A stretch of 15,817 nucleotides of DNA from Actinomycetes bacterium (GCA_023336855.1 JAMBLK010000060.1:1-15817), one strand, 5' to 3'. Shown: positions 5,501 to 13,373, numbered from the stretch's first letter. Made by a program: numbers and translations. Notes: generated from the letters alone by a model not told the origin.

Positions 5501-7207
5501 TCAGTCTCCAGCCGAGCGGTAGGGCAGGTACACGGGGTTCCACATCTCAGCGTCGATCGCCTCCTCGAGGTCATCGAGGGGTTCAGCCATTCCCTCTTCG
5601 ATCGCTTCCTTCGCGACAGCGATGGCGACAGCGCGCGACACCGCCCGAACGTCCTGAATGTTCGGATACAGCTGACCCTGGGCAACCAGTTCTTCCCCGG
5701 TCTGATCGGCGAGGGCGTAGGCGGCCGCCAGGAACATCCGGTCGGTGACCTCCTTGGCTCTCACCGTCACCACACCAAGTCCCATGCCCGGGAAGATGAA
5801 GACGTTGTTGGCTTGCCCGACCCGGTGCGTGACTCCCTCGTACTCGACGGGTGCGAACGGACTGCCGGTCGCGACGATGGCGCGTCCCTCGGTCCAGGCG
5901 AGAGCCGCCTTCGGTGTGACTTCGGTATTGGCGGTCGGGTTCGACAACGGCAGGATGATCGGCTCATCCGTGTGGGCCGCCATCTCACTGATGCACTCCT
6001 CGTCGAACAGTCCGGCGGTCCCGGATACTCCGATGAGAACGGTGGGCTTGACGTATCGGATCACCTCGGCGAGCGACGGAAGACCGGCTTCGGTGTCCCA
6101 GTCCGCGATCTCGCCGACCGGCGTAGCGAGTCGTCGCTTCACCTCGGTCAGGTTTCGACGATCGTCGACGACGAGTCCCCGACTATCGAGCACGTATTGG
6201 CGATGCCTGGCCTCGTCGAGGTCGAGTCCCGCGTCTGTCATCGCGTGAGCGATCTGCTCGCGGATTCCATATCCGGCCGAACCGGCGCCGGCGATCACGA
6301 CCCGATGATCGGCGAGGGAGCCTCCCATCCGTCGAGTCGCTGCGATGAGTCCGCTGACGACCATCGCGGCCGTTCCCTGGATGTCGTCGTTAAACGAGGG
6401 AAGGAAGCGTCGGTACATCTCGAGGTTGTGGAATGACGTGATGTTGGCGAAGTCCTCCCACTGGAGAAGCGCGTCGGGGAAGACCTCCTTCACGGCGTAC
6501 ACGAACTCTCTGATCAACTCGTCGTACGCCTCGCCACGCAGTCGTGTCTCGCGATACCCGAGGTAGAGGGGATCCTCGAGGAGTTCGGCGTTGTTCGTGC
6601 CGACGTCGATCGAGATGGGGATACAGCGGGCCGGGCTGATTCCTGCTGCAGCCGTGTACAGCGCCAGTTTTCCGATCGGGATACCGAGACCGCCTGCGCC
6701 CTGATCCCCGATGCCGAGGATGCGCTCGTTGTCGGTGACCACGATCACGGGTGGTTGCTCCGCCGTGCTGGCTAGAAGCACGTCCGCGATGCGTCCCCGG
6801 TCGCGTGGCGTGATGTAGATGCCGGTTGCAGCCCGGTAGAGCCGACTCCAGTGCTTGCACGTCGAGGCAACGGTCGGCGTGTAGATGATCGGAACGGTCT
6901 CCTCGAGGTTGTCCATGATGAACCGATAGAACAACACCTCGTTGCGATCCATGAGGCTGCTCAGGTAGATGTTCCTGTCGAGGTCCGTCGCTTTCGCATC
7001 CATCTGGGAACGCACCCGCATGAGTTGTTCATCGATCGAGGGGATGTGATCCGGGAGGAGGCCTCGCAAACCGAAGGCTCTGCGTTCGTCCCGCGAGAAT
7101 GCAGCACCTTTGTTCAGGAAGGCATCGTGGAGCAGAGCCTCCCCACGTTTCTTGACCGGCAGATAGCGTTCACCCGTCTCATGATCAATGAGTGGCCGGT
7201 GAGTCAT
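5501..7207 (-). CDS. maeA: NAD-dependent malic enzyme
   Basis: A 568-residue enzyme that oxidatively decarboxylates L-malate to pyruvate and CO2 in the cytosol. The length and motifs fit the large SfcA/MaeA and mitochondrial-type class, not the short MaeB class. Visible features: catalytic Tyr109 in 'VPIIYTPTV', 'GIGDQGAGGLGIPIGK' with catalytic Lys180, metal ligands E251 and D252 in 'QWEDF' and D275 in 'FNDDIQGTAA', and the dinucleotide-binding GAGSAGYG at 307-314. 'LPLSNPT' and 'GQANNVFIFPGMGLG' follow in the C-terminal half. Cofactor choice (NAD or NADP) cannot be fixed by eye. The ATG at 7207 is supported by AGGAGG five bases upstream, unlike the divergent ClC gene. It is convergent with the kinase gene. 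Confidence 0.95.
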   Translation of the reverse strand: MTHRPLIDHETGERYLPVKKRGEALLHDAFLNKGAAFSRDERRAFGLRGLLPDHIPSIDEQLMRVRSQMDAKATDLDRNIYLSSLMDRNEVLFYRFIMDNLEETVPIIYTPTVASTCKHWSRLYRAATGIYITPRDRGRIADVLLASTAEQPPVIVVTDNERILGIGDQGAGGLGIPIGKLALYTAAAGISPARCIPISIDVGTNNAELLEDPLYLGYRETRLRGEAYDELIREFVYAVKEVFPDALLQWEDFANITSFHNLEMYRRFLPSFNDDIQGTAAMVVSGLIAATRRMGGSLADHRVVIAGAGSAGYGIREQIAHAMTDAGLDLDEARHRQYVLDSRGLVVDDRRNLTEVKRRLATPVGEIADWDTEAGLPSLAEVIRYVKPTVLIGVSGTAGLFDEECISEMAAHTDEPIILPLSNPTANTEVTPKAALAWTEGRAIVATGSPFAPVEYEGVTHRVGQANNVFIFPGMGLGVVTVRAKEVTDRMFLAAAYALADQTGEELVAQGQLYPNIQDVRAVSRAVAIAVAKEAIEEGMAEPLDDLEEAIDAEMWNPVYLPYRSAGD

Positions 7208-7212
7208 CAGTT

Positions 7213-7218
7213 CCTCCT
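7213..7218 (-). promoter_or_regulatory. Shine-Dalgarno site of the malic enzyme gene
   Basis: On the minus strand AGGAGG stands five bases before the ATG at 7207 and fixes that start. It shows that this gene is translated from a leadered message. Confidence 0.8.
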
Positions 7219-7254
7219 GAATCGACGCGCCTGTTGAGCGTCACATAGTTCGGC

Positions 7255-7283
7255 AGCATATTCGTTGTGAGCGATCTCACGAA
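7255..7283 (-). promoter_or_regulatory. Tentative promoter for the malic enzyme, overlapped by an inverted repeat
   Basis: Read on the minus strand, TATGCT (7260-7255) is a four-of-six -10 box about 40 bases before the start codon. A poor -35 (TTCGTG, 7283-7278) lies 17 bases upstream. The inverted repeat GTGAG-CGAT-CTCAC (7267-7280) lies mostly in the spacer between the boxes, where a bound repressor would block transcription. The -35 match is too weak for a firm call. Confidence 0.3.
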
Positions 7284-7332
7284 GGGCCATTCGGCCGGTT
7301 CGCGCTTCACGGCAACCGAACCGGCATCGGTT
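7267..7332. promoter_or_regulatory. Two 5-4-5 inverted repeats, possible operators in the malic enzyme/ClC divergent gap
   Basis: GTGAG-CGAT-CTCAC at 7267-7280 and AACCG-GCAT-CGGTT at 7319-7332 are each perfect five-base arms around a four-base centre. This is the size of site used by small dimeric regulators such as GntR types. The first overlaps the tentative malic enzyme promoter. The second ends at the -10 region of the ClC gene. No regulator gene is adjacent and the sequences match no operator I know. Confidence 0.35.
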
Positions 7333-7344
7333 ACCGTTCACGCC
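7332..7344 (+). promoter_or_regulatory. Tentative leaderless -10 box of the ClC gene
   Basis: TACCGT at 7332-7337 fits TAnnnT and ends seven bases before the ATG at 7345. There is no Shine-Dalgarno sequence. A TTCACG at 7306-7311 is a possible -35 but the 20-base spacer is long. Confidence 0.35.
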
Positions 7345-9363
7345 ATGTCCCACTTCAGGAGATGGCTCTCCGACCTGCTCGCCCGGCGCGGCACGACGGC
7401 GTTCCTCTTGGCCGCGGTGATCCTCGGTGTTCTCGTCGGACTCGGCGGCGCCGTCCTGGTTTGGGCGATCGAATTTGCACACGACGCATTCGGCGCTCTC
7501 GACAGTGCCCTCGGGTGGGGGAAGTGGTTCCTCCTCCTTGCGATTCCGATGGCGTTCGTCATTTCCTGGGGTCTCGACCGCAAGTTCGGACCGGGTGTCG
7601 CCAGCGGCGGCGTGACCGAAGCGATGGTGGGAGTAGGCCTCCACGGCGGGTATCTCCCCACGAGGCTGATTCCCGCGAAGATCCTCGCTACCGCAGCAAC
7701 GCTGGGAGCGGGTGGTTCGGGAGGGCGAGAGGGACCTATCGCACTCATCGGTGCCGCCATCGGTTCGTCGTTCTCCCGGTACACAGGATTCGGTCAGGAC
7801 CACGTCAGGAGCCTTGTTGCCGCCGGTGCAGGCGCGGGCATCGGCGCCTCGTTCAACGCACCGATCGCCGGGATGCTGTTCGCGATGGAGGTGATCCTCC
7901 GCTCCTTCTCCGTCCGCCATCTCAATGCGATCGTCATCACGTCGGTGATCGCAGCGGTGACGACTCATCTTCTCGTCGGCGAGGAACAGCTTCTCACGTC
8001 GCCAACTCACGAACTCAGCGATCCGCGCCAACTCGTCCTGTACGTCGGACTGGTACTCGTCGCCGTTCTCTTCGGTGTGCTCTTCCTGCGGATCCTGGAT
8101 ATTTCGAGTGGGTACCGGTTGCCGCGCAATCTCCCGGGGTGGCTCATTCCGGTCGGCGCGGGTCTCGCTGTTGCGGCTCTCGGTCTTGCTGATCCGAAGG
8201 TCCTGGGAACCGGGCAGGTCTTTCTCTCAGGCTTGCTCTCCGCCACGTCCGACACTCATCTTGTGTGGTGGTCGTTGTTCGGCCTGGCCGTTCTCAAGAT
8301 CGTCGCGACGTCACTCACCCGGGCGGGCGGGGGATCCGTCGGCACATTCATGGCGGCACTCTTCATCGGCGGTTCGATCGGAGCAGGGTTCGCCACGCTC
8401 GTCGATCCGATCTGGTCGCTCTCCGAGATCGATCCGGGAGCATTCGCCGTGGTCGGAATGGCGGCGACATTCGCTGCGGTCGCCAGGGCTCCACTCACGT
8501 CGGTCATCATCGTGTTCGAGATCACAGGCGACTATGAACTCGTTCTTCCGTTGATGCTCGGCGCCGCACTTGCTACGTACCTCGGGGAACGACTCCACAC
8601 AGACTCTGCCTACACGATCGCACTAACCCGCGCCGGCATCCACTTACCCACGATGCAGGACATCGACCTCCTCGATACCGTCAACGTCTCCGATGTCATG
8701 GCCGAAGTTGATGAAGCCGCGACCCTGGCGATGACCGTCGACGAGGTTCTCGAGTCATTCGACCGCCACCACCATCACGGCCTCCCGGTCATTGAGGATG
8801 ATCAACTGATCGGCGTTGTCAGTCTCGGCGACGTCGAAAACCTCGACGATGCTCAAGACCTCACCGTCGCCGATGTCATGACACGCAATCCGATCACTGT
8901 GACGCCGCAGGTGCCGGTATCCGCGGCGCTCGCACGGATGGCATCGTTCGGACTCGGCCGACTCCCCGTCGTCGATAACGCCAACCCGACGCGAGTCGTC
9001 GGCATGTTCCGACGGGAGTCCGTCGTTCGCGCCTATCACCACGCCCTGGGGACCGCAACCGGCCGGGAGTTGTATCGAGAGCGTGTACGTCTCAGATCCC
9101 AACCGGACGCATCGTTCTTCGAGGCCTCCATCGTGAGGGCCTCCCCCATCGCGACCCAGAGCGTCAAGGACGTCCCGTGGCCCGACGGAGCAATCCTCGT
9201 CTCGATCCGCCGCGATACGAGCGTGTTGATCCCCCACGGGAACACACGCATCGAGCCGGGCGACAAGTTGACGTTCTTCGGCACCGGGGCTGCTCGCGTC
9301 GACGTGGGGCATCTGATGGAACCCATCGACGAGCCGAGCGGCGACTGGCGGGCCCGCGAATAG
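7345..9363 (+). CDS. ClC-family chloride channel/transporter with CBS pair and TrkA_C-like domain
   Basis: A 672-residue ClC membrane protein, in order: a transmembrane ClC core (about residues 15-430), two CBS domains (about 447-568, 'NVSDVMAEVDEAAT' and 'TVADVMTRNPITVTP'), and a C-terminal TrkA_C/RCK-C-like domain (about 580-665, ending 'GNTRIEPGDKLTFFGT'). The core shows the selectivity motif GSGGREGP at 124-131 with gating glutamate E129. This residue is essential in H+/Cl- antiporters and is also kept in gated channels, so exchange versus channel is undecided. 'GGGSVGTFMAALFIGG' stands at the GxFxP region, with Met in place of the usual Pro-containing motif. CBS domains usually bind adenine nucleotides; TrkA_C domains bind ligands in K+ systems. 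The frame is open back to GTG 7267, but the ATG at 7345 begins the homologous helix and is favoured. Confidence 0.9.
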   Translation: MSHFRRWLSDLLARRGTTAFLLAAVILGVLVGLGGAVLVWAIEFAHDAFGALDSALGWGKWFLLLAIPMAFVISWGLDRKFGPGVASGGVTEAMVGVGLHGGYLPTRLIPAKILATAATLGAGGSGGREGPIALIGAAIGSSFSRYTGFGQDHVRSLVAAGAGAGIGASFNAPIAGMLFAMEVILRSFSVRHLNAIVITSVIAAVTTHLLVGEEQLLTSPTHELSDPRQLVLYVGLVLVAVLFGVLFLRILDISSGYRLPRNLPGWLIPVGAGLAVAALGLADPKVLGTGQVFLSGLLSATSDTHLVWWSLFGLAVLKIVATSLTRAGGGSVGTFMAALFIGGSIGAGFATLVDPIWSLSEIDPGAFAVVGMAATFAAVARAPLTSVIIVFEITGDYELVLPLMLGAALATYLGERLHTDSAYTIALTRAGIHLPTMQDIDLLDTVNVSDVMAEVDEAATLAMTVDEVLESFDRHHHHGLPVIEDDQLIGVVSLGDVENLDDAQDLTVADVMTRNPITVTPQVPVSAALARMASFGLGRLPVVDNANPTRVVGMFRRESVVRAYHHALGTATGRELYRERVRLRSQPDASFFEASIVRASPIATQSVKDVPWPDGAILVSIRRDTSVLIPHGNTRIEPGDKLTFFGTGAARVDVGHLMEPIDEPSGDWRARE

Positions 9364-9373
9364 GCCCATTGGG

Positions 9374-9408
9374 TTGGCGCTGTTCGACGGAACCGATACA
9401 TTTACACC
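9374..9408 (+). promoter_or_regulatory. Predicted leaderless promoter of the mannose-1-phosphate guanylyltransferase gene
   Basis: TTGGCG at 9374-9379 (four of six to TTGACA), a 17-base spacer, TACATT at 9397-9402 (four of six to TATAAT) and six bases to the ATG at 9409. No ribosome binding site exists. The spacing equals that upstream of the M20 gene, and both -35 boxes share TTGGC. Confidence 0.6.
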
Positions 9409-10803
9409 ATGACCGATCGACCCATCGTCCCCGTCATTCTCTCCGGAGGCGCCGGTAGCCGCCTGTGGCCCGCGTCGCGGAGCCGACAACCAAAACAGCT
9501 ACTCCCCCTCGTCGAAGAGCGGACCATGCTCTTGATGACCATCCAGCGCACCGACGCGGTACAAGCTGCCCAGGAGCCGCTGATCGTATGCAACGAGGAT
9601 CAGCGCGTTGGCATCGAGCGGGAGCTTGCGAAGTCGGGATATCCAGACGCCCGTCTCATCCTCGAACCGATCGGCAGGAACACAGCGCCGGCGACCGCCG
9701 CGGCCGCCCTTCATCTCACAGCGGACGGCGGTGATCCGATCCTGTTCGTGATGCCCGCCGATCACGTGATCAGGAACGAGCAGGCGTTCAGCGACGCGGT
9801 GGATCTCGCCGCCGGATTCGCCGAACACGGATACCTCGTGACGTTCGGAATCGACCCGACGGGTCCCGAGACCGGATACGGTTACATCCGATTCGGCGAT
9901 CGACTCTCTGAGGGTGTGCACACCGTCGAAGACTTTCGCGAGAAACCGGATGCAGCCACCGCTGAGGAGTACATCTCGAGCGGTCGCTATCTATGGAACA
10001 GCGGCATCTTCATGTTCCGGGCTACGCAGTTCCTCACCGAACTCGAAACCCACGCACCCGACGTGCTCGGTGCCGCTCGAGCGGCGCTCGCCGACGCCGA
10101 GCAGGATGGCCCAGCACTACGCCTCGACAAGGCAGCGTTCGCTGCGTCACCTTCGATCTCGATCGACTACGCCGTGATGGAGCACACAACGTCGGCGGCC
10201 GTGGTGCCGATCCACACGGGATGGAGTGATGTCGGTTCCTGGACAGCGTTGTGGGAACTCGGTAGGCACGATGACGAGGGGAACGTAATCATCGGAGATG
10301 TCGAAACCATCGACGTACAGAACAGCTACGTGAGAAGCAGTGGGCGTCTCATCGCGGCGATCGGTCTCGACAACGTGGTGATCGTCGACACGCCGGATGC
10401 CACACTCGTGAGCCGTCGCGATCGCTCCCAGGACGTGAAAGCGATCGTCGATCGCCTCAAGGCTCAAGGCAGGTCCGAAGTCCACACCGATGGATCCGAG
10501 ATTCGATCGTGGGGTAGGTTCGCGGCACTCGACTCGGGAACCGACTACCGGATCCTTCGCCTGCGAATCGAACCCGGTGCAACGATGCCGGACCACGTTC
10601 ATGAGAGTCGCACAGAACACTGGGTCGTGCTTCAAGGAGAGGCGCGGGTGCACCTCGATGAGGTGACTCGTACAATTTCCACGGGCGAGTCGGTGATCAT
10701 CCCACCCGGCCAAGCCCACAAGATTGAGAATGCGTCCGAGACCCAACCCCTCGAGATCGTCAAGGTCAACACCACAGCACACGTCGCGGAGGAAGAAGGA
10801 TGA
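9409..10803 (+). CDS. manC: Mannose-1-phosphate guanylyltransferase / mannose-6-phosphate isomerase (bifunctional type II)
   Basis: A 464-residue cytosolic enzyme that makes GDP-mannose from mannose-1-phosphate and GTP. The C-terminal cupin could also interconvert fructose-6-phosphate and mannose-6-phosphate. The nucleotidyltransferase part has GGAGSRLWP at 13-21 followed by PKQ (28-30), PADH at 116-119, EKP at 178-180, NSGIF at 197-201 and 'SDVGSW'. The C-terminal cupin (about 345-455) shows H396, H398, E403 and H404 in 'HVHESRTEHWVVLQGEA' and 'IPPGQAHKIEN'. It matches the type II PMI signature, with some divergence before the first His. GDP-mannose feeds mannosylated lipids, glycans or capsule, but no glycosyltransferase lies in the window. 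It overlaps the next gene by four bases (ATGA), so the two are translated in a coupled way. Confidence 0.93.
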   Translation: MTDRPIVPVILSGGAGSRLWPASRSRQPKQLLPLVEERTMLLMTIQRTDAVQAAQEPLIVCNEDQRVGIERELAKSGYPDARLILEPIGRNTAPATAAAALHLTADGGDPILFVMPADHVIRNEQAFSDAVDLAAGFAEHGYLVTFGIDPTGPETGYGYIRFGDRLSEGVHTVEDFREKPDAATAEEYISSGRYLWNSGIFMFRATQFLTELETHAPDVLGAARAALADAEQDGPALRLDKAAFAASPSISIDYAVMEHTTSAAVVPIHTGWSDVGSWTALWELGRHDDEGNVIIGDVETIDVQNSYVRSSGRLIAAIGLDNVVIVDTPDATLVSRRDRSQDVKAIVDRLKAQGRSEVHTDGSEIRSWGRFAALDSGTDYRILRLRIEPGATMPDHVHESRTEHWVVLQGEARVHLDEVTRTISTGESVIIPPGQAHKIENASETQPLEIVKVNTTAHVAEEEG

Positions 10804-11168
10804 ACGTTCCCCTCATCATCATCATCATGATCGTGGTCATCGGCGGCATGATCATGATCTCGCGCTCTGGGAGCCAGCGGAAGAAGGAAGCGATCGCCGA
10901 CCTCCAACGTGAGAAGGACTCCCTCCACACCCCGGACATCTTCGAACTCGTGGACCAGGAAGTCCGTGAATCCGGCATCACCGACCTCCCGGGAGCAGAA
11001 GGTATCGACCCCGTCATCCTCCTGAAAGCGTGGAAGCGCGATGACGGGGATTGCGCTCAGGGGGAAGGCAGCTTCGTTGTGGTCGAAGGCGTCGAACCGT
11101 CGGATGCGACCGAAGCGGATGTGACATTTGACTGCCCGGGGCAGGGCAGTAGATCAGTAGATCAGTAG
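10800..11168 (+). CDS. Small single-pass membrane protein coupled to manC
   Basis: A 122-residue protein of unknown function. Residues 4-20 are one very hydrophobic segment (Ile/Met rich). Residues 21-40 are basic and helical ('SRSGSQRKKEAIADLQREK'), which by the positive-inside rule places the C-terminal domain in the cytosol. The soluble part has a conserved-looking 'IDPVILLKAWKRD' and 'GSFVVVEGVEPSDATEADV', with two Cys (C85, C112). The start is firm: ATG overlaps the manC stop as ATGA, and GGAGG lies seven bases upstream. The final residues VDQ and the TAG stop are read from an octamer repeat array, so the original C-terminus may have been replaced. No homologous family can be named from memory. 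Confidence 0.8.
   Translation: MNVPLIIIIMIVVIGGMIMISRSGSQRKKEAIADLQREKDSLHTPDIFELVDQEVRESGITDLPGAEGIDPVILLKAWKRDDGDCAQGEGSFVVVEGVEPSDATEADVTFDCPGQGSRSVDQ
11131..11150. terminator. GC-rich hairpin at the end of the manC unit
   Basis: ACTGCCC at 11131-11137 and GGGCAGT at 11144-11150 form a perfect seven-base stem around a six-base loop, inside the last codons of the small membrane protein gene. No T-run follows on the plus strand, so it is at best part of a factor-assisted or composite terminator together with the inverted octamer arrays. Confidence 0.35.
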
Positions 11169-11216
11169 ATCAGAGAGTCAGCACTGACCTACTCGCTACT
11201 GCTCTACTGATCTACT
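11148..11216. repeat. Inverted arrays of an 8-bp repeat (TAGATCAG) between convergent genes
   Basis: Plus strand: TAGATCAG three times at 11150-11173, then a degenerate AGAGTCAG at 11174-11181. After CA, the same unit runs inverted: CTGACCTA (11184-11191), CTCGCTA (11192-11198), CTGCTCTA (11199-11206) and CTGATCTA (11207-11214). The outer 18 bases, 11148-11165 and 11199-11216, pair with one mismatch, so a long stem-loop is possible in RNA from either direction. TAG on the plus strand falls at 11150, 11158 and 11166, covering all three frames. The array supplies the stops of both flanking genes and may act as a bidirectional terminator. Confidence 0.75.
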
Positions 11217-13237
11217 ACTCCAAGCTCATCCAACACAAACGCGAGAACAAACGCCTCGTCGCGCCACACGTCATAGCGGCCGGATCGGGCGAAGTGGCCG
11301 GCACCCATCTCGGTCTTCAACAGGATGGGGTGATCGACGTCTGCCGTGGTACGGAGCTCGGCGGTCCACTTCGCAGGCTCCCAGTACTGCACCCTCGGGT
11401 CGTTCAACCCGGCGGTGATCAACATGGACGGATACTCGGCTGCCTTGAGGTTCTCGTACGGTGTGTACGCCCGCAGCCACCCGTACTCCTCCGCGATGTT
11501 CGGGTTCCCCCATTCATCCCATTCAACGACCGTGAGCGGCAACGACTCGTCGAGCATCGTGTTCACAACGTCAACGAACGGAACTTCGGCAACGACAGCC
11601 CTGAAACAGCTTGGATCGAGATTCACTGCTGCTCCGACCGTGAGACCACCTGCGCTCCCTCCGCGCACGGCGACTCTTCCGGAGTCTCCGTAGCCCTCAT
11701 CGGTGAGATGTCGGGTTGCGTCGATCAAGTCGGTGAACGTGTTCATCTTGTCGGCGAGTTTGCCCTGCTGATACCACGACTTGCCCATCTCCCCGCCGCC
11801 GCGCACGTGAGCAATCGCGTAGACGACGCCACGGTCGAGCAGGCTCAGCCGGGGGATGGAGAACCGCGTCGGCATCGAAATCTCGTATGCCCCGTACGCG
11901 TAGACAACGAGGGGTGCCGTCCCGTCGATCGGCGTATCGCCCCGATACACGACCGAGACCGGAATGAGGGCGCCGTCGCGGGCACGAGCCCACTCCCGTT
12001 GAGTCACGTAGTCGCCGGAGGTATAGCCGCCGAGGACCTCCCGCTGCTTCAGGAGCGTCCGCTGCCCCGACGCGACATCATGGTCGAATACCGATGATGG
12101 TGTCACGGGGGACTCGAAGCCGTAGCGCAGCAGGTTGGTCTCGAACTCGTAGTTGGCACCCGGCCCGAGTTCGTAGACGGATTCGTCGATCGTGAGGTAC
12201 GACACAGTTCCACCGACCGGGTCGACGATCAGGGCGGCGGGCAAGCCCTCGTGGCGTCCCCACACGATGACGTGACCGGCGAAGCAGTCGGGATACTCGA
12301 GTTTTGAACCCGGTGCGTGTGCAGCGACTTCGATCTCATCACCCCCTGTGACGGGCACACGGAGAAGCCGCCCGTCGAGCGCCCCGTCGTTCGTAACGAT
12401 CCAGAACTCGTCACCGCGATGGTCGACGGCGTACTCGACACCCTCGATCCGTGGCAAAACGGCGACCGGTTCCGTCTCCGGATCATCCGCCGGCACGTAG
12501 CGAGCGTCACTCGTGATGGCGGACTCCGTCACGATGAAGATGAAGGCCCCGCTGCGAGACCGCTGGACGGACAGGTAGTAGCGGTCGTCGTCCTCCTGGA
12601 ATACGAGGGCATCGCTCGACGCCTCGCTTCCGAGACGGTGCCGCCAGACCTGCCATGGACGCATGGCCTCGTCGATCACGGTGTAGAAGTAGTGAAGCGA
12701 GTCGGATGCCCACGCTGCTCCGTAGTACGTACTCGGAATCTCGTCGTCGAACTCCCGCCCCGTGTCGGCGTCCCGGAAGCGGGTCGTGTACCGCTCTCCA
12801 CCGTCCGTGTCCACGCTGTAACCGATGATGGCGGCGTCGGGACTCACCGAGAAGTTCGCCAACCTGAAGTAGTCGTGTCCCTCTGCCGAGGTGTTCTCGT
12901 CGAGCAGCACGGTCTCGGTGCCGTCCGGCCCTCCCTCCATCCGAACCCAGATTCGATACGGACGCCCCTCCTCAGTACGAGTCGAGTACCAGTAGTCACC
13001 CCGCTTCGCCGGAACCGCAAGGTCGGTCTCCTGGGTTCGGTCTTTGATCTCATTGAAGATCCGCTCCCGAAGAGACGCGAGATGATCGGTCATCGCTTCG
13101 GTGTAGGCGTTCTCCGCCTCGAGATAGGCGATCACCTCGGGGTCATCCCGATCTTTCATCCAAAAGTAGTCATCGACGACCGTCTCCCCGTGGAGTCGGC
13201 GTTCGGAGGGTCGGCGTAGTGCGATCGGTGCGTCCAT
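11204..13237 (-). CDS. ptrB: Oligopeptidase B (S9A prolyl oligopeptidase family)
   Basis: A 677-residue serine peptidase that cleaves short peptides after basic residues, normally in the cytosol. The N-terminal half is a beta-propeller that gates access; the C-terminal half, from about residue 410, is the alpha/beta-hydrolase. The triad is visible: S528 in GGSAGG, D613 in 'LNDPRVQYWEP', H648 in 'GAGHFARSGRYD'. The oligopeptidase B hallmark 'VVAEVPFVDVVNTMLDES' followed by 'LPLTVVEWDEWGNPN' is well kept. The frame stays open upstream to 13993, but that part crosses the palindromic repeat and lies antisense to the LOG gene. The ATG at 13237, starting 'MDAPIALRRPSERRLHGETVVDDYFWM', matches the family N-terminus. 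No clear ribosome binding site is present. Its last codons and stop come from the octamer repeat. Confidence 0.93.
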   Translation of the reverse strand: MDAPIALRRPSERRLHGETVVDDYFWMKDRDDPEVIAYLEAENAYTEAMTDHLASLRERIFNEIKDRTQETDLAVPAKRGDYWYSTRTEEGRPYRIWVRMEGGPDGTETVLLDENTSAEGHDYFRLANFSVSPDAAIIGYSVDTDGGERYTTRFRDADTGREFDDEIPSTYYGAAWASDSLHYFYTVIDEAMRPWQVWRHRLGSEASSDALVFQEDDDRYYLSVQRSRSGAFIFIVTESAITSDARYVPADDPETEPVAVLPRIEGVEYAVDHRGDEFWIVTNDGALDGRLLRVPVTGGDEIEVAAHAPGSKLEYPDCFAGHVIVWGRHEGLPAALIVDPVGGTVSYLTIDESVYELGPGANYEFETNLLRYGFESPVTPSSVFDHDVASGQRTLLKQREVLGGYTSGDYVTQREWARARDGALIPVSVVYRGDTPIDGTAPLVVYAYGAYEISMPTRFSIPRLSLLDRGVVYAIAHVRGGGEMGKSWYQQGKLADKMNTFTDLIDATRHLTDEGYGDSGRVAVRGGSAGGLTVGAAVNLDPSCFRAVVAEVPFVDVVNTMLDESLPLTVVEWDEWGNPNIAEEYGWLRAYTPYENLKAAEYPSMLITAGLNDPRVQYWEPAKWTAELRTTADVDHPILLKTEMGAGHFARSGRYDVWRDEAFVLAFVLDELGVVDQ

Positions 13238-13250
13238 GACCCCCGACCCT

Positions 13251-13373
13251 ACGTCGCGTACCCAGGGTACGCGGCGTCCTATTTGGCGCAGCGAGCCCAC
13301 AGAACAAAACGGTCCGCCGAACCGTGGGCCGGAGACCGCGAATAGGACGTCTGCAACCCTGGGTACGCGGCGT
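13251..13373. repeat. 123-bp imperfect palindrome (REP/MITE-like element)
   Basis: The element is symmetric about base 13312. Outer arms 13251-13268 and 13356-13373 pair with one mismatch. Middle arms 13275-13283 (CGTCCTATT) and 13341-13349 pair perfectly. Inner arms 13295-13300 (GCCCAC) and 13324-13329 pair perfectly. The unpaired centre is about 23 bases and can form its own small ACGGT/ACCGT hairpin. It also holds a tight palindrome, CGCGTACCC-A-GGGTACGCG, at 13255-13273. It lies in the divergent gap between oligopeptidase B and the LOG gene. No transposase is present. Confidence 0.75.
13265..13304. repeat. 40-bp perfect direct repeat, copy A (copy B at 13361-13400)
   Basis: Bases 13265-13304 recur without change at 13361-13400, a 96-base period. 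Copy A is inside the left arm of the 123-bp palindrome. Copy B begins in its right arm and continues as a second left arm that lacks a matching right arm, so the locus looks like one full element and one half element. On the minus strand each copy could encode 'SVGSLRQIGRRVP', which explains the open antisense frame here. Confidence 0.85.

Noticed and set aside
7267..7344. Upstream GTG start of the ClC gene adding 26 residues
   Set aside because: The extra residues are not like the family, and they overlap the operator-like repeats and the likely promoter; the ATG at 7345 begins the normal N-terminus.
11150..11181. Phage or plasmid iteron origin
   Set aside because: The octamer units are few, lie between two convergent housekeeping genes and have no replication gene or AT-rich region nearby.
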